Of a stretch of DNA of 62,762 bases, positions 18,641-28,885 are shown in pieces. The stretch is from Silicimonas sp. GTDB taxonomy: Bacteria; Pseudomonadota; Alphaproteobacteria; Rhodobacterales; Rhodobacteraceae. The DNA lies in assembly GCA_013002465.1 (NCBI GenBank), contig JABDJO010000056.1:1-62762 (forward strand). Direction: 5' to 3'. The notes below the pieces were generated by a model, which was not told where the DNA came from, made no database searches, and saw nothing but the letters and a program-made list of their open reading frames with translations. Numbering within the stretch: position 1 is the first letter of the stretch; every line of letters starts with the position of its first letter. The position numbers and the translations under genes were made by a program.

Positions 18641-20293
18641 TTACATGTTCGGGTAATTCGGCCCGTCGCCACCTTGTGGCGTGGTCCAATTGATGTTCTG
18701 CGACGGATCCTTGATGTCGCAGGTCTTGCAATGCACGCAATTCTGGAAGTTGATCTGGAACTTGCGCTCGGCCCCCTCGCCCACGAATTCATAGACACCG
18801 GCGGGGCAATATCGCGCCGAAGGCCCTGCGTATTTCTCCCAGTTGACCTTCACGGGTACGTCGGGGTCCGCAAGACGCAAATGCGCCGGCTGGCTTTCTT
18901 CGTGATTGGTGAAGGAAAAGCTGACATTGGTCAGGCGGTCGAACGAAAGGACTCCATCGGGTCTTGGATACTCGATCGGGTTATGAAGCGCGGCATCCTC
19001 GGTCGCCTCGGCGTCTGTCTTGCCGTGCTTCAGAGTGCCAAACAGGCTGAATCCGCCAAACAGTGTCTGGAACCACATATCGAACCCGCCCAGAACCAAA
19101 CCGCCCAGAGGACCGTAGCGTGCGTTCAATGGCGCGACATTCCGCACCTTTCTCAGATCCTTGCCCACGGGACCTGAACGCAAATCGGCATCGTATGCGT
19201 CCAGTACATCACCCGACCGACCATCGCTTATCGCGGCGTGCGCGGCCTCGGCAGCGGCAATGCCCGAATGCATTGCGTTGTGGTTACCCTTGATGCGGGG
19301 CAGGTTGACCAAACCGGACGAACATCCCAAAAGCGCTCCGCCGGGAAAGGCCGACTGCGGGATCGACTGAAATCCGCCCTTCGTCACCGCACGAGCGCCA
19401 TAGGCGACACGCTTTCCGCCCTTCAGTACCTTGGAAATGGCGGGGTGATGCTTGAACCGCTGGAATTCCATGTAGGGGAAAAGGTGCGGGTTCTTATAGT
19501 TCAGATCGACGATGTATCCGACGTAAACCTGATTGTTATCAAGATGGTACATGAACGACCCGCCGGATTTTTTGAACCCAAGCGGCCAGCCCATGGTGTG
19601 CAGCACCAAACCTTCGTCGTGGTTTTCCGGCGCGACTTCCCAGATTTCCTTCATGCCAAGTCCAAACTTCGGAACGTCGGAATTGGCGGCCAAATCGAAT
19701 TTGGCGATAACCTCTTTGGCAAGTGATCCGCGAACACCCTCGCTGATGAACACGTACTTACCGTGAAGCTCCATCCCCGGCTCATAACCGTCGCCGGGCG
19801 AGCCATCGGCGTTCTTTCCGAACTCACCGGCAACGACGCCCTTCACGGTGCCATCTTCGCCATAAACGATTTCGGAACAGGCCATGCCGGGGAAAATCTC
19901 GACACCCATCCCTTCGGCCTGTTCGGCCATCCAGCGGCAGACATTGCCCATGGACACGATGTAATTGCCGTGGTTGTTCATCAAAGGCGGCATCATGAAA
20001 TTCGGCAGCCTGATCTTGCCCGCTTCGCCCAGAACGAAGAACTTGTCTTTCTTCACCTCGACACTGATAGGCGCGCCCTTTTCTTTCCAATCCGGCATCA
20101 ACCGGTTCAGTCCCGAGGGATCGAGCACCGCGCCGGACAAGATATGAGCTCCGACTTCCGAACCCTTTTCAAGCACAACGACATCCAGATCGGCATCAAG
20201 CTGTTTCAACCGGATCGCGGCAGACAGACCGGCCGGCCCGGCGCCAACGATCACAACGTCGTATTCCATGCTTTCGCGTTCAAAATCGGACAT
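18641..20293 (-). CDS. Electron-transfer flavoprotein-ubiquinone oxidoreductase
   Basis: 550 residues from the ATG at 20293. It shows an N-terminal FAD fold ([14 protein letters not shown]), the [16 protein letters not shown] segment characteristic of ETF-QO, and a C-terminal [4Fe-4S] site in CPAGVYEF and [17 protein letters not shown]. The enzyme sits on the inner membrane surface and passes electrons from acyl-CoA, amine and dimethylglycine dehydrogenases via ETF to ubiquinone. No etfAB genes are in the window. A much longer open frame extends upstream to 20506, but this start gives the family's normal N terminus. Confidence 0.93.
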   Translation of the reverse strand: MSDFERESMEYDVVIVGAGPAGLSAAIRLKQLDADLDVVVLEKGSEVGAHILSGAVLDPSGLNRLMPDWKEKGAPISVEVKKDKFFVLGEAGKIRLPNFMMPPLMNNHGNYIVSMGNVCRWMAEQAEGMGVEIFPGMACSEIVYGEDGTVKGVVAGEFGKNADGSPGDGYEPGMELHGKYVFISEGVRGSLAKEVIAKFDLAANSDVPKFGLGMKEIWEVAPENHDEGLVLHTMGWPLGFKKSGGSFMYHLDNNQVYVGYIVDLNYKNPHLFPYMEFQRFKHHPAISKVLKGGKRVAYGARAVTKGGFQSIPQSAFPGGALLGCSSGLVNLPRIKGNHNAMHSGIAAAEAAHAAISDGRSGDVLDAYDADLRSGPVGKDLRKVRNVAPLNARYGPLGGLVLGGFDMWFQTLFGGFSLFGTLKHGKTDAEATEDAALHNPIEYPRPDGVLSFDRLTNVSFSFTNHEESQPAHLRLADPDVPVKVNWEKYAGPSARYCPAGVYEFVGEGAERKFQINFQNCVHCKTCDIKDPSQNINWTTPQGGDGPNYPNM

Positions 20294-20498
20294 GGGGCCA
20301 TCCTTTTCTTCGGTTCCGCAACTGCCTATCCGCGATTTCATATCGACGTCAATCATAACGAAGCACCAATCACGCACGAGAGGCGTCGCGCCCGCCCGCG
20401 CATCGCACAAAGTCCCGCCGATGGCGCTGCGTGGCCCTTGCTCTTTCCCGCCACCGGACGGTAGAACAAAGACGTTGACCCGAAGCATGTGGGCTTTC

Positions 20499-20969
20499 AT
20501 GGACAAGATACCGCTGACACGCGCGGGCCACTCCGCGCTGAACGACGAATTGAAAAAGCTGAAAAGCGTCGAGCGTCCGGCCGTGATCCGGGCGATTGCC
20601 GAAGCGCGCGAGCATGGCGATCTGAGCGAGAATGCCGAGTATCACGCCGCCCGCGAAAAGCAGAGCTTTATCGAAGGCCGGGTGAAGGAACTTGAAGGTA
20701 TCCTGTCGCTGGCCGATGTGATCGACCCCACGTCGATGTCGGGGACGATCAAGTTCGGCGCCACGGTGCAACTGGTGGACGAAGACACCGACGAAGAGAA
20801 AACCTATCAGATCGTCGGTGAACCTGAGGCGGATATCGAAAACGGCAAGCTGAACATCAAGTCTCCGCTGGCGCGGGCGCTGATCGGCAAGGAAGAAGGC
20901 GACAGTGTCGAAGTACGCACGCCCGGCGGCGAAAAGGCCTTTGAGATCCTGAAGATCGACTTCATCTGA
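20499..20969 (+). CDS. greA: Transcription elongation factor GreA
   Basis: 156 residues from the ATG at 20499, the usual length for GreA. The N-terminal coiled coil carries the acidic tip motif [19 protein letters not shown], followed by the FKBP-like C-terminal domain ([34 protein letters not shown]). It rescues backtracked RNA polymerase by stimulating transcript cleavage. It is divergent from the ETF-QO gene; the gap of about 205 bp holds both promoters. Confidence 0.95.
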   Translation: MDKIPLTRAGHSALNDELKKLKSVERPAVIRAIAEAREHGDLSENAEYHAAREKQSFIEGRVKELEGILSLADVIDPTSMSGTIKFGATVQLVDEDTDEEKTYQIVGEPEADIENGKLNIKSPLARALIGKEEGDSVEVRTPGGEKAFEILKIDFI

Positions 20970-20976
20970 GCGAGAC

Positions 20977-21996
20977 ATGTCCGACAACCGCCCCGAACCA
21001 CCTGTCGATCTTGGGATCTACAGCCGACCGATCCATAGTGCCGGGCTGGACCCGGTCGACCGCATTGCGCTGATCGTCACAGGAATATGGGCCCTTTTTT
21101 GCTTGATTTTCATGGCCTTGGTTGGGCTTGGCAGCGGGTCGTCCCTGGGACCGCTTCGGGTTCTGGTCTTCGTCATGACCCTTGGTCTTCCCATCGCGCT
21201 GGTCTGGATTGCCGCACTTGCATGGAAAAGTGCGCGCATCATTCGCGAAGAAAGCACCCGGCTTCAGGCGTCTATGGATGCGATGCGTCAGATTTACATC
21301 AGCCAGGCCCAGATGGCCGCAACCACCATGGGACCCAATGTCGAACGCAAGATTGACGAGATCGTACAAGGCCAGAAGCGGGCCGCCGATGCTCTGGCCG
21401 GATTTGCCTCGACCCGCCCCGCGCAGCCTTCTCCCGCACCGCGCCCGATGATGGCACCTGACCATTCGACGGCGAGTGAACAACCCGGTCTTGCCCTGGC
21501 AACGCCACCGGGCCAGGCCGAAACCACTGTGGCGATCGAGGATTTCATCTCGGCGATGAACTTTCCCGAAACCGCCGACGACCGCGCAGGCTTTGCAGCA
21601 TTGAGGCGTGCTCTGGCCGATAGGCGGGTAGCAGTTCTGATCCGGGCGAGCCAGGATATTCTGACACTGCTTAGCCAGGACGGCATCTATATGGATGACC
21701 TCGTGCCGGATCGAGCTCGGCCCGAGATTTGGCGCAAGTTCGCTGCGGGAGAACGTGGTGGGACCATATCGGGTTTGGGCGGGATCCGCGATCGGTCTTC
21801 GCTGGCGCTGTCATCTGCCCGGATGCGGCAGGATTCCATCTTTCGTGACGCCGCGCATCATTTCCTGCGCGCCTTCGACAAGACTTTCTCGGGGTTGGCC
21901 GACACGTTGACCGATCAGGACATCGCTGCGATTGCCGAAACCCGAACCGCCCGGGCGTTCATGCTTTTGGGTCGTGTGGCAGGCATATTCGACTAG
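20977..21996 (+). CDS. Two-helix membrane protein of unknown function
   Basis: 339 residues, starting 7 bases after the greA stop, so probably co-transcribed with it. Two hydrophobic helices lie at roughly residues 29-50 (ALIVTGIWALFCLIFMALVG) and 60-83. A short coiled region (RIIREESTRLQASMDAMRQIYIS) and a Pro/Ala-rich linker follow. The soluble C-terminal domain of about 150 residues contains no motif I recognise. The product is likely anchored in the inner membrane with a cytoplasmic C-terminal domain. I believe it is conserved next to greA in roseobacters, but cannot test this. Confidence 0.6.
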   Translation: MSDNRPEPPVDLGIYSRPIHSAGLDPVDRIALIVTGIWALFCLIFMALVGLGSGSSLGPLRVLVFVMTLGLPIALVWIAALAWKSARIIREESTRLQASMDAMRQIYISQAQMAATTMGPNVERKIDEIVQGQKRAADALAGFASTRPAQPSPAPRPMMAPDHSTASEQPGLALATPPGQAETTVAIEDFISAMNFPETADDRAGFAALRRALADRRVAVLIRASQDILTLLSQDGIYMDDLVPDRARPEIWRKFAAGERGGTISGLGGIRDRSSLALSSARMRQDSIFRDAAHHFLRAFDKTFSGLADTLTDQDIAAIAETRTARAFMLLGRVAGIFD

Positions 21997-22024
21997 CATA
22001 CGCGCTTTGCCAGAAGCGGTCTGG

Positions 22025-22885
22025 TTAGAACAACCAGACCTCGTCGCCGTCTTCATCTGACCAATTGGCGTGATCGTGCTCTTCAACCGGGATCATTGGC
22101 AAATAGACCTCGTGCAGTTCACCATTGGCGTGTGGCGCATGTCCGGGGTCATCGTGATCGTGATCGTGATCGTGATCATCATCGTGATCAGACACTCGCC
22201 CCGCGGCAAGCGCTACCGCAGCACCGCCACCTCCGGTGAAAAGCCCCAACAACAGCGCGATAAGGCCAATCAGAAGACCTACGCCAGCACCGCCGCCGCC
22301 ACCATCGTCGCCACCGCTGGTGACCCCGCCCGTTGGCGGTAGAGGCGTCGGCGGGTTTGGCGGAGGATCACCTGCGTCGGTTCCGTACAGATACTGCACG
22401 CCGTCAATGTCACCGTCACCCAGATCATCGGCGTGTACGACAGGATTCATAATCTCCGTCACGTCGTTGACATGGCCCAGTCCAAGGATGTGACCAATCT
22501 CGTGCAGCGCTACCGCATAGAAATCCACACCGCCGCTGCCGCCATAGGGCGACCAAGTCAGGCCAGAGGCAAATGTGATTTCGCCTGATGTAATCTCGGC
22601 AATCGGGCCGCCGCCGCTGTAACTGTAGGACGCCGTGCCGGCAACGCCCGAACCAAGTGCACCAGCCAGGACATTCAGATCAGCCCCCGAAGACACCATC
22701 TGAAAGTCCACGGCCGCGACGTTTTCCCAGGCATTGAATGCCGAGCCCAAGGCCGATGTAATCTGAGAGTCGGTGAAAGAAGAAGCAATGTTCAAGTCGT
22801 CAACGAAATCAGCCGACCAAGTGATCGTCCCGCTTGGTTCGCCAAGCGTGGTTTCGCCCCATTTCACGTTTCCCGCGTTATACAT
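22025..22885 (-). CDS. Matrixin-like zinc metalloprotease with glycine-rich membrane segment and Asp/His tail
   Basis: 286 residues from the ATG at 22885, which has GGGAGG six bases upstream. The protease domain carries the metzincin motif HEIGHILGLGH at residues 128-138 (His128, Glu129, His132, His138) and a Met-turn at EIMNPVV (Met146). The N-terminal ITWSADFVDD and AFNAWENVAAVDF segments match M10 matrixins. After a Pro/Gly linker comes a hydrophobic stretch flanked by glycines (residues 200-229), then an Asp/His repeat tail at 233-255 likely to bind metal, and an acidic C terminus. No Sec signal is visible, so the export route is unclear; there are no RTX repeats. Confidence 0.75.
   Translation of the reverse strand: MYNAGNVKWGETTLGEPSGTITWSADFVDDLNIASSFTDSQITSALGSAFNAWENVAAVDFQMVSSGADLNVLAGALGSGVAGTASYSYSGGGPIAEITSGEITFASGLTWSPYGGSGGVDFYAVALHEIGHILGLGHVNDVTEIMNPVVHADDLGDGDIDGVQYLYGTDAGDPPPNPPTPLPPTGGVTSGGDDGGGGGAGVGLLIGLIALLLGLFTGGGGAAVALAAGRVSDHDDDHDHDHDHDDPGHAPHANGELHEVYLPMIPVEEHDHANWSDEDGDEVWLF
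22151..22189 (-). repeat. Hexanucleotide tandem repeat (ATCGTG) inside the matrixin gene
   Basis: The + strand reads four perfect ATCGTG units, then one ATCATC variant, another ATCGTG and ATC. On the coding strand this gives alternating Asp-His codons. A run of this kind can change length by slippage in multiples of two residues without shifting the frame, so the tail length may vary between strains. Confidence 0.85.
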
Positions 22886-22972
22886 CTCGAACCTCCCCCT
22901 CACATAACAGCATTAACTATTCCTAAGCGAGGGAGTGTGGTGAAAAGACGACGAAATTGTGGCAGTTGAGAG

Positions 22973-23446
22973 TCAGCCGTGCTCTTTCATCAGCCGCTGT
23001 TTCTGGCGGTTCCAATCGCGTTTGGCCTCGGTTTCGCGCTTGTCGTGGTGCTTCTTACCCTTGGCGATGCCGATCTTCACCTTGGCCCGGCCCTTGTGGT
23101 TGAAATAAAGCACCAACGGAACAAGGGTCATACCCTTGCGTTGAGTGGCGTTCCAGAGATCCGAAAGTTCTTTTTTCGACACCAGCAACTTGCGCTTTCG
23201 GCGGTCCTGATGGCCGAACATCGCCTGTTCGTAAGGCGCGATATAGCTGTTTACCAGCCACAGTTCACCGTCTTCAACCGCGGCATAGCTCTCGGCGATA
23301 TTGGATTGACCGGTACGCAAGGATTTGACTTCGGACCCCATCAACTGGATGCCGCATTCGATATCGCGTTCAATGGCATAATCATACCGCGCGCGCCGGT
23401 TCTCGGCGACGACCTTATAATTCGGGTTTTCCTTGGGTTTGGCCAT
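22973..23446 (-). CDS. smpB: SsrA-binding protein SmpB
   Basis: 157 residues from the ATG at 23446, the family's usual length. Hallmarks include the N-terminal ENRRARYDY and [15 protein letters not shown] strands, [15 protein letters not shown], and [20 protein letters not shown] leading into the basic C-terminal helix that enters the ribosome mRNA channel. SmpB delivers tmRNA to stalled ribosomes. The open frame continues much further upstream but without family similarity. I did not find the tmRNA gene itself in the window. Confidence 0.95.
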   Translation of the reverse strand: MAKPKENPNYKVVAENRRARYDYAIERDIECGIQLMGSEVKSLRTGQSNIAESYAAVEDGELWLVNSYIAPYEQAMFGHQDRRKRKLLVSKKELSDLWNATQRKGMTLVPLVLYFNHKGRAKVKIGIAKGKKHHDKRETEAKRDWNRQKQRLMKEHG

Positions 23447-23524
23447 GACCGAAACGAGATAATTCGCCCCGCCGCCCCTGTCCACCCCGGTTGACCATTT
23501 TGCCCTGGTGACCAAGATGGTTCC

Positions 23525-23953
23525 ATGCTTGTTCAGATCACCTTCGGCAGCCTTTTGACGCTGGGTTCGTTTCTGATCGCCGCGTTGGCGTGGTGGGGGT
23601 TGGAAACGGTCCTGCGCCGCCTGCACAGTTGGGCCATCCGACCACCGCATGGTCCAAAGCTGATGAGCATTCTGATCATCGCGTTGATCTGGACACTGGG
23701 CATCATGACCGCATCCGTGTGGCTTTGGGCCGAGGCGTTTTACCTTCTGGAGATTTTCGTCACTTTTGAGGCTTCGGTCTATTTTTCGCTGGTCGCCTTC
23801 ACCACCCTGGGGTTTGGAGACGTGCTTTTGCCCCAGGACTGGCGGCTGTTGGGGGGAATGGCCGCGGCCAACGGACTGCTGATGTTCGGTCTGATGGCCG
23901 CGATTCTGGTCGAAACGCTGCGCGACACGCGTCAGCGCCAGCGAGGTACCTAG
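23525..23953 (+). CDS. Two-helix potassium-channel-like membrane protein
   Basis: 142 residues. Three or four hydrophobic segments are visible, with a pore-loop signature in the C-terminal half ([16 protein letters not shown]): the TLGFGD resembles the K+ selectivity filter TVGYGD/TxGFGD. This is the Ion_trans_2 type, but there is no cytoplasmic RCK or TrkA-N domain, so gating is not apparent. It is divergent from smpB (78 bp), and its stop overlaps the dapA stop on the opposite strand by 4 bases. Confidence 0.65.
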   Translation: MLVQITFGSLLTLGSFLIAALAWWGLETVLRRLHSWAIRPPHGPKLMSILIIALIWTLGIMTASVWLWAEAFYLLEIFVTFEASVYFSLVAFTTLGFGDVLLPQDWRLLGGMAAANGLLMFGLMAAILVETLRDTRQRQRGT

Positions 23954-24825
23954 TTCAGTAGCCCAGCGTGAACCATCGCGTCGTTGATGGCGGATTTGGT
24001 CCCATCCGTCAGTTCGACATGCGGCAAACGGACTTCGTCCGTGCATTTGCCCAATACCGACAGCGCATATTTGGCACCAATCAGGCCCGGTTCAAGAAAC
24101 AACGCGATGTGAAGCGGCATGAGCCGATCTGTCAATTCCAACGCGCGCCCGTAATCGTTCGCCATTGTCGCTTCTTGAACCTCGGCGCAAATCCTGGGTG
24201 CCACGTTGGCCGTCACGCTTATGCAGCCGACACCGCCTTGTGCGTTAAAGCTGATGGCCGTTGCGTCTTCGCCCGAAAGCTGGATGAAATCCGAGCCACA
24301 AGCGATGCGCTGCTTTGCGACGCGACTGATATCGGCAGTGGCATCCTTTACACCAACAACGCGAGGCAATTCCGCCAGTCGTCCCATTGTCTCGGGCGTC
24401 ATATCCACGACGCATCGCCCCGGAATATTGTAGATGATGATCGGCAATTCGGCGCAATCGTGCATCGCTTTGAAATGTCGATATAATCCTTCCTGGGTCG
24501 GCTTGTTGTAGTAGGGGGTTACCACCAATGCGGCGTCAGCTCCGACATTCGCAGCGTGCTGCATCAGACGAATGCCCTCGGCTGTGTTGTTTGAGCCAGC
24601 ACCCGCGATGACGGGCACACGACCATTGGCAACTTTTACAACTTCTTCGACAACGGTTTCGTGTTCGACATGGGTCAGCGTCGGACTTTCACCCGTGGTT
24701 CCAACGGGAACCAGCCCATTCGACCCACACTCGATCTGCCATTCGACAAGAGATTTCAGCGCATCAATGTCCAGTTCCCCGTTCTTCATCGGGGTCACAA
24801 GTGCCGGAATAGAACCCTGGAACAT
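23950..24825 (-). CDS. dapA: 4-hydroxy-tetrahydrodipicolinate synthase
   Basis: 291 residues, standard for DapA. The TIM-barrel active site is present: [14 protein letters not shown] phosphate/pyruvate loop, the catalytic Tyr in IIYNIPGR and the Schiff-base Lys in VVGVKDAT. It condenses pyruvate with aspartate semialdehyde at the first committed step to diaminopimelate and lysine. It is divergent from the lytic transglycosylase gene (113 bp), so two peptidoglycan-related genes share a promoter region. Confidence 0.94.
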   Translation of the reverse strand: MFQGSIPALVTPMKNGELDIDALKSLVEWQIECGSNGLVPVGTTGESPTLTHVEHETVVEEVVKVANGRVPVIAGAGSNNTAEGIRLMQHAANVGADAALVVTPYYNKPTQEGLYRHFKAMHDCAELPIIIYNIPGRCVVDMTPETMGRLAELPRVVGVKDATADISRVAKQRIACGSDFIQLSGEDATAISFNAQGGVGCISVTANVAPRICAEVQEATMANDYGRALELTDRLMPLHIALFLEPGLIGAKYALSVLGKCTDEVRLPHVELTDGTKSAINDAMVHAGLLN

Positions 24826-24938
24826 GACGCGTTTCCTTTCAATCTGTCATCAAAAGTGCATGACGGGCGGACCCTATAGAACGCCTAAAGAATTGCCAAG
24901 ACGGCCAAAACGTGCTTTTCTGTCACGGCTGAGGGGCA

Positions 24939-26966
24939 ATGATGAACGGAACGCTGCCTATGTTCAAAGCCCTGATCACGGCCTTCCTTCTGATCGGGTG
25001 GACATCAACGGGCCTCGCGCAGACAAGCGCCGAGGTTGGAAGTTATTGGCGTGCGACGAAGTCCATGAAGCAGGGCGAATGGCGCGCCGCGCTCATTACA
25101 GCCGAAAGTGCCAGCCCGGTGGCCCGCGATGTAATCGAATGGCACCGGCTGCGGTCGGGCAAAGGCGATTTCGACGCCGCTTTGGAATTCCTTTCGCGAA
25201 ACCCAGACTGGCCGGGGCTGAAACTTTTGCGCCGCAAGACCGAAGCAAAAATTCCCCGTGGTCAACGCGATGACGAGGTGATTGCGTTCTTTGCCGAGCA
25301 GCCACCCCAAACAGGGTTGGGCGCGCGCGCCTTGATCGCCGCCTATCGCGGCAAGGGGTTAATGGACATGGCCGAGGCCCAGGCGATCACCGCTTGGCAA
25401 ACCATGATACTCAATGCCTCGGACGAAACGGCATTGCTGTCGCAATATTCCGACGTACTGAAAGCGCATCACACAACCCGCTTGGACATGCTTTTGTGGC
25501 GCAACGCCCGAAAAAACTCCGAACGCATGTACCCCCGTGTCAGCAAGGGCTGGCAGGCTTTGGCAAAGGCGCGGCTGGCTTTGCGGAAAAAGGCCAAGGG
25601 GGTCGATGGGATCGTCGCCAAGGTTCCGAAATCACTGCAAGACGAGCCCGGCCTTTCCTTCGAGCGGATGCAATGGCGGGCAAGGAAGGGCAAAAACCAG
25701 GATGCCATCGACCTGTTCATCGAAGCTGAGGTCGACGGCCTGGGTCGGCCTGAGTACTGGGCCGGTTGGCGCCGAAGCATCGCCCGCGCCAAAATGCGCA
25801 GCGGTGACATCGACCTGGCGTATCGGCTGGCATCACGGCACGGTCTGACCAACGGGTCGCACTTCGCAGATCTTGAGTGGCTGTCTGGATACCTTGCGCT
25901 GACTTACAGGAAAGACGGCAAGACCGCGTTGGAACACTTCCTGCGGTTTCGCGGTGCGGTCGAAACGCCGATCTCACTTGGCCGGGCCGGGTATTGGGAA
26001 GGTCGCGCGCACGAGCTTTTGGGCGATTTCGAAAGCGCCGCCCTGGCCTATGCGTTCGGGGCCGAATACCAGACCAGTTTCTATGGGCTTTTGGCGGCAG
26101 AACGGGCTGGCATTCCTCTGGATCCGGCGCTGACCGGCGAAACCCAGTATCCCCGCTGGCGCACGACCTCGTTGCCCTCAAGCTCGGTTTTCGAGGCAGC
26201 GCGTTACTTTATCGCCGCCGGAGAGCGCAACCTTGCCGAACAATTCCTGCGCCACATGGCCGAATCCCTACCCGAGGAAGAAATTGGCAGTCTCGGCGAT
26301 TTTGTCATGGCCGAAAACGAACCGCATCTGGCGGTGATGATCGGCAAACAGGCAGCACGGCGCGGCATTGTGGTACCCCGCGCCTATTTCCCGCTGGCAC
26401 CTCTTGGCCTGGCCCAGTTTCCGGTGCCTCGCGAACTGGCCCTGGCCATTGCGCGCAGGGAAAGCGAGTTTGACCCGGTGGTGCAATCGGGCGCCGGTGC
26501 GCGTGGATTGATGCAGTTGATGCCGGCGACTGCCAAGGCAGTGGCGCGCGACCTGCAAATCCCCTACAGCCGCGACCGCCTTATTACCGACCCGGCCTAT
26601 AACGCACGACTTGGCACGGCCTATCTGGACGAATTGATGGAGATCTTCGATGGCAACGTCGTCATGGTCGCCGCGGGATATAACGCTGGCCCGGGCCGCC
26701 CCATCCGATGGATGAAGGCCAGGGGCGATCCACGCCGGGGTGCCATCGACATGGTCGACTGGATCGAACACATCCCATTCGACGAAACCCGGAATTATGT
26801 GATGCGCGTGGCCGAAAGCCTGCCGGTTTATCGCGCGCGCGAAAGCGGTGTGACCGGCCCTGTGACCCTGTCGCAGGAGCTAATCGCCCGCCCCGGCCAC
26901 CGGCGTCTTGCCCAAAAGGGCGAATTCAAACGCCCTCGGGCCAGGCCTGCGCCGCTAACCGACTGA
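24939..26966 (+). CDS. Soluble lytic murein transglycosylase (Slt family)
   Basis: 675 residues from the ATG at 24939 (GAGGGG just upstream; ATGs at 24942 and 24960 are alternatives). A signal peptide follows (MFKALITAFLLIGWTSTGLA, then QTSAEV). A long superhelical domain precedes a C-terminal SLT catalytic domain: the catalytic Glu at about residue 507 in AIARRESEFDP, then GARGLMQLMPATAK and NARLGTAYLDEL, VAAGYNAGPGRP. It cleaves the glycan strand of peptidoglycan in the periplasm to anhydro-muropeptides. It lies divergent from dapA. Confidence 0.9.
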   Translation: MMNGTLPMFKALITAFLLIGWTSTGLAQTSAEVGSYWRATKSMKQGEWRAALITAESASPVARDVIEWHRLRSGKGDFDAALEFLSRNPDWPGLKLLRRKTEAKIPRGQRDDEVIAFFAEQPPQTGLGARALIAAYRGKGLMDMAEAQAITAWQTMILNASDETALLSQYSDVLKAHHTTRLDMLLWRNARKNSERMYPRVSKGWQALAKARLALRKKAKGVDGIVAKVPKSLQDEPGLSFERMQWRARKGKNQDAIDLFIEAEVDGLGRPEYWAGWRRSIARAKMRSGDIDLAYRLASRHGLTNGSHFADLEWLSGYLALTYRKDGKTALEHFLRFRGAVETPISLGRAGYWEGRAHELLGDFESAALAYAFGAEYQTSFYGLLAAERAGIPLDPALTGETQYPRWRTTSLPSSSVFEAARYFIAAGERNLAEQFLRHMAESLPEEEIGSLGDFVMAENEPHLAVMIGKQAARRGIVVPRAYFPLAPLGLAQFPVPRELALAIARRESEFDPVVQSGAGARGLMQLMPATAKAVARDLQIPYSRDRLITDPAYNARLGTAYLDELMEIFDGNVVMVAAGYNAGPGRPIRWMKARGDPRRGAIDMVDWIEHIPFDETRNYVMRVAESLPVYRARESGVTGPVTLSQELIARPGHRRLAQKGEFKRPRARPAPLTD

Positions 26967-27008
26967 CCGACAGCCGACCTTGGGTGGCCGATTTCGGCTT
27001 TTGGCGCA

Positions 27009-28262
27009 TCACCGCAAGGCGCGCCCCTTGATGATCGCGTCAGAACCGAAACGTTCGCGTATCTTGTCTGATGCGCGTTCCGCTTCAGCCCGGGTGCGGG
27101 CTTGTGGGTCCAGAAGGTCTCCACCTGCCTCGCCTTCATCGGCGCCTTCCAGATGCGAAATGCCGACCCCAATCAACCTGAACGGACCTTCGTTGCTGAC
27201 CTGTTCCAAAAGTGCGCGTGCGGTGCGATAGATCTTGTCGGCAATCTGGGTCGCTTCGTCCAGACTGGATTGCCGGGTCAGGATGCGGTGGTTGGCGCGC
27301 TTGACCTTCAGCGTCACCGTACGCCCCGCCTTGCCCTTGGCCTTGGCCCGATCCGAGACGTTCTCCGATAGTCGCCAGATGTGGCCGTCCAAAAGATCGG
27401 TGTCCGCCGTGTCTTCGAAAAATGTGGTTTCGTTGGAAATGGATTTCACCGGAGTGCGCGACGATACCCGTCGCCGGTCCTCGCCGCGCGCCAGGTGATA
27501 AAGCCGCTCACCCATGCCGCCGAACCGAGCCACCAGATCCTGCTTTTCCCACCGGAGCAGGTCCGAAAACGTCCGGATCCCTACTTTCTCAAGCGAGATC
27601 TGCGCCTGTGGTCCGATCCCCCAGATCAATCGCACCGGCTTTTCGCGCAGAAACGCCGCCGTTTCGGCCTTGCCAATGATCGAAAATCCCCTGGGCTTGT
27701 CCAAGTCCGAGGCCACCTTGGCCAGAAACTTGTTGTGCGACAGGCCGATTGATCCCGAAAGCCCCAGTTCGTCCTCCATCCGCTTGACCAACCCCGCCAG
27801 CATCACGGCGGGCGGCGCATGATGAAGCCGTGCAGTGCCTGTAAGATCCATAAATGCTTCGTCCAGCGACAGGGGTTCAACCACGGGCGTCAGATCATCC
27901 ATCATCACCCGGATCGCGCGCGAGGCATCGACATAGGCGCTCATCCGTCCCTTGACCACCACGGCATCCGGACAAAGCTTCAGCGCCTGGAACATCGGCA
28001 TGGCTGACGTCACACCCCGGATCCGCGCAATGTAACAGGCGGTCGACACAACCCCCCGCTTGCCGCCACCGATGATGACCGGCTTGTCCCTAAGCGAGGG
28101 ATCGTCACGCTTTTCCACGCTGGCATAGAACGCATCGCAATCCATGTGGGCAATCGACAGATCGAACAGTTCGGGGTGTTCGATGACACGCGGACGCCCG
28201 CATTCCGGGCAACGGGGCCCGGTATCGAATGTTGACAGGCAGTCGCGGCAAAGGGCAGGCAT
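27009..28262 (-). CDS. dinB: DNA polymerase IV (Y family) with N-terminal zinc-ribbon-like cysteines
   Basis: 417 residues from the ATG at 28262; a TTG at 28280 is a weaker alternative. Before the polymerase there is a short CRDC-x9-CPEC segment, a probable zinc knuckle that I associate with alphaproteobacterial DinB. The Y-family motifs follow: HMDCDAFYASVE with the first metal aspartate, SLDEAFMD with the catalytic Asp-Glu pair, and SIGLSHNKFLAKVASD. The little-finger region is present. It copies past damaged bases with low fidelity. It is divergent from the Nudix gene with a gap of only 30 bp. Confidence 0.9.
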   Translation of the reverse strand: MPALCRDCLSTFDTGPRCPECGRPRVIEHPELFDLSIAHMDCDAFYASVEKRDDPSLRDKPVIIGGGKRGVVSTACYIARIRGVTSAMPMFQALKLCPDAVVVKGRMSAYVDASRAIRVMMDDLTPVVEPLSLDEAFMDLTGTARLHHAPPAVMLAGLVKRMEDELGLSGSIGLSHNKFLAKVASDLDKPRGFSIIGKAETAAFLREKPVRLIWGIGPQAQISLEKVGIRTFSDLLRWEKQDLVARFGGMGERLYHLARGEDRRRVSSRTPVKSISNETTFFEDTADTDLLDGHIWRLSENVSDRAKAKGKAGRTVTLKVKRANHRILTRQSSLDEATQIADKIYRTARALLEQVSNEGPFRLIGVGISHLEGADEGEAGGDLLDPQARTRAEAERASDKIRERFGSDAIIKGRALR

Positions 28263-28292
28263 AGGACTGAGATTACCCAAGGATGCCCCTCT

Positions 28293-28700
28293 GTGACAGA
28301 GCCCTTTAACGGCGCAAAGATCGCCATTCTGGTCGGCGATCAGATTCTTACCATCCTGCGCGATGATATTCCGACGATCCCATGGCCCGGCATGTGGGAC
28401 TTGCCCGGCGGGCGACGGGAAAACGCGGAAACGCCGACAGAATGTGCGTTTCGCGAAACATGGGAGGAATTGGGGCTAAGATTGTCCGAGCACGATCTGG
28501 TTCATTCCTGCCCCTATCCGGGGAGGTTCGAAACCGTCTGGTTCCTGGCTGCCGAGTGCCCGGGTCTGGACGTGTCCCAAGTGGTTTTCGGGAACGAAGG
28601 GCAGGAATGGCGGCTCGCTCCGATCCCCTGGTTTCTGAACCACGAAAAGGCGATTCCGCATTTGAAGGACAATTTAAGCGATTACCTGGCAATTCGATAA
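28293..28700 (+). CDS. Nudix hydrolase
   Basis: 135 residues with a GTG start at 28293. The Nudix box is complete (G-x5-E-x7-REUxEExGU, read as GGRRENAETPTECAFRETWEELG). The preceding WPGMWDLPGG strand is typical of MutT-like enzymes that clean up oxidised nucleotides, which fits its place beside dinB, but other nucleoside-diphosphate derivatives are possible. The substrate is not determined by these motifs. Confidence 0.85.
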   Translation: MTEPFNGAKIAILVGDQILTILRDDIPTIPWPGMWDLPGGRRENAETPTECAFRETWEELGLRLSEHDLVHSCPYPGRFETVWFLAAECPGLDVSQVVFGNEGQEWRLAPIPWFLNHEKAIPHLKDNLSDYLAIR

Positions 28701-28885
28701 GCAAGGACAAGGGCACCTCCGGCACCCCAATCGCTGGTGGAGCAAGCCGTATTCGGCGCTGAAAATGCACGTGTCCCGGGGGTGACACCTTGATGGCCAA
28801 CCTGCACCTCACAAGCATAACCTATTGAAAAAGCGCGCTTCGGCCCCCATTTATTCAGTGGGGACGTGATGTGGGATAGGAAAAT

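Noticed and set aside
22151-22189. Hexamer repeat considered as a CRISPR-like or regulatory array
   Set aside because: It lies inside the matrixin coding region in frame, has no spacers and encodes an Asp/His run.
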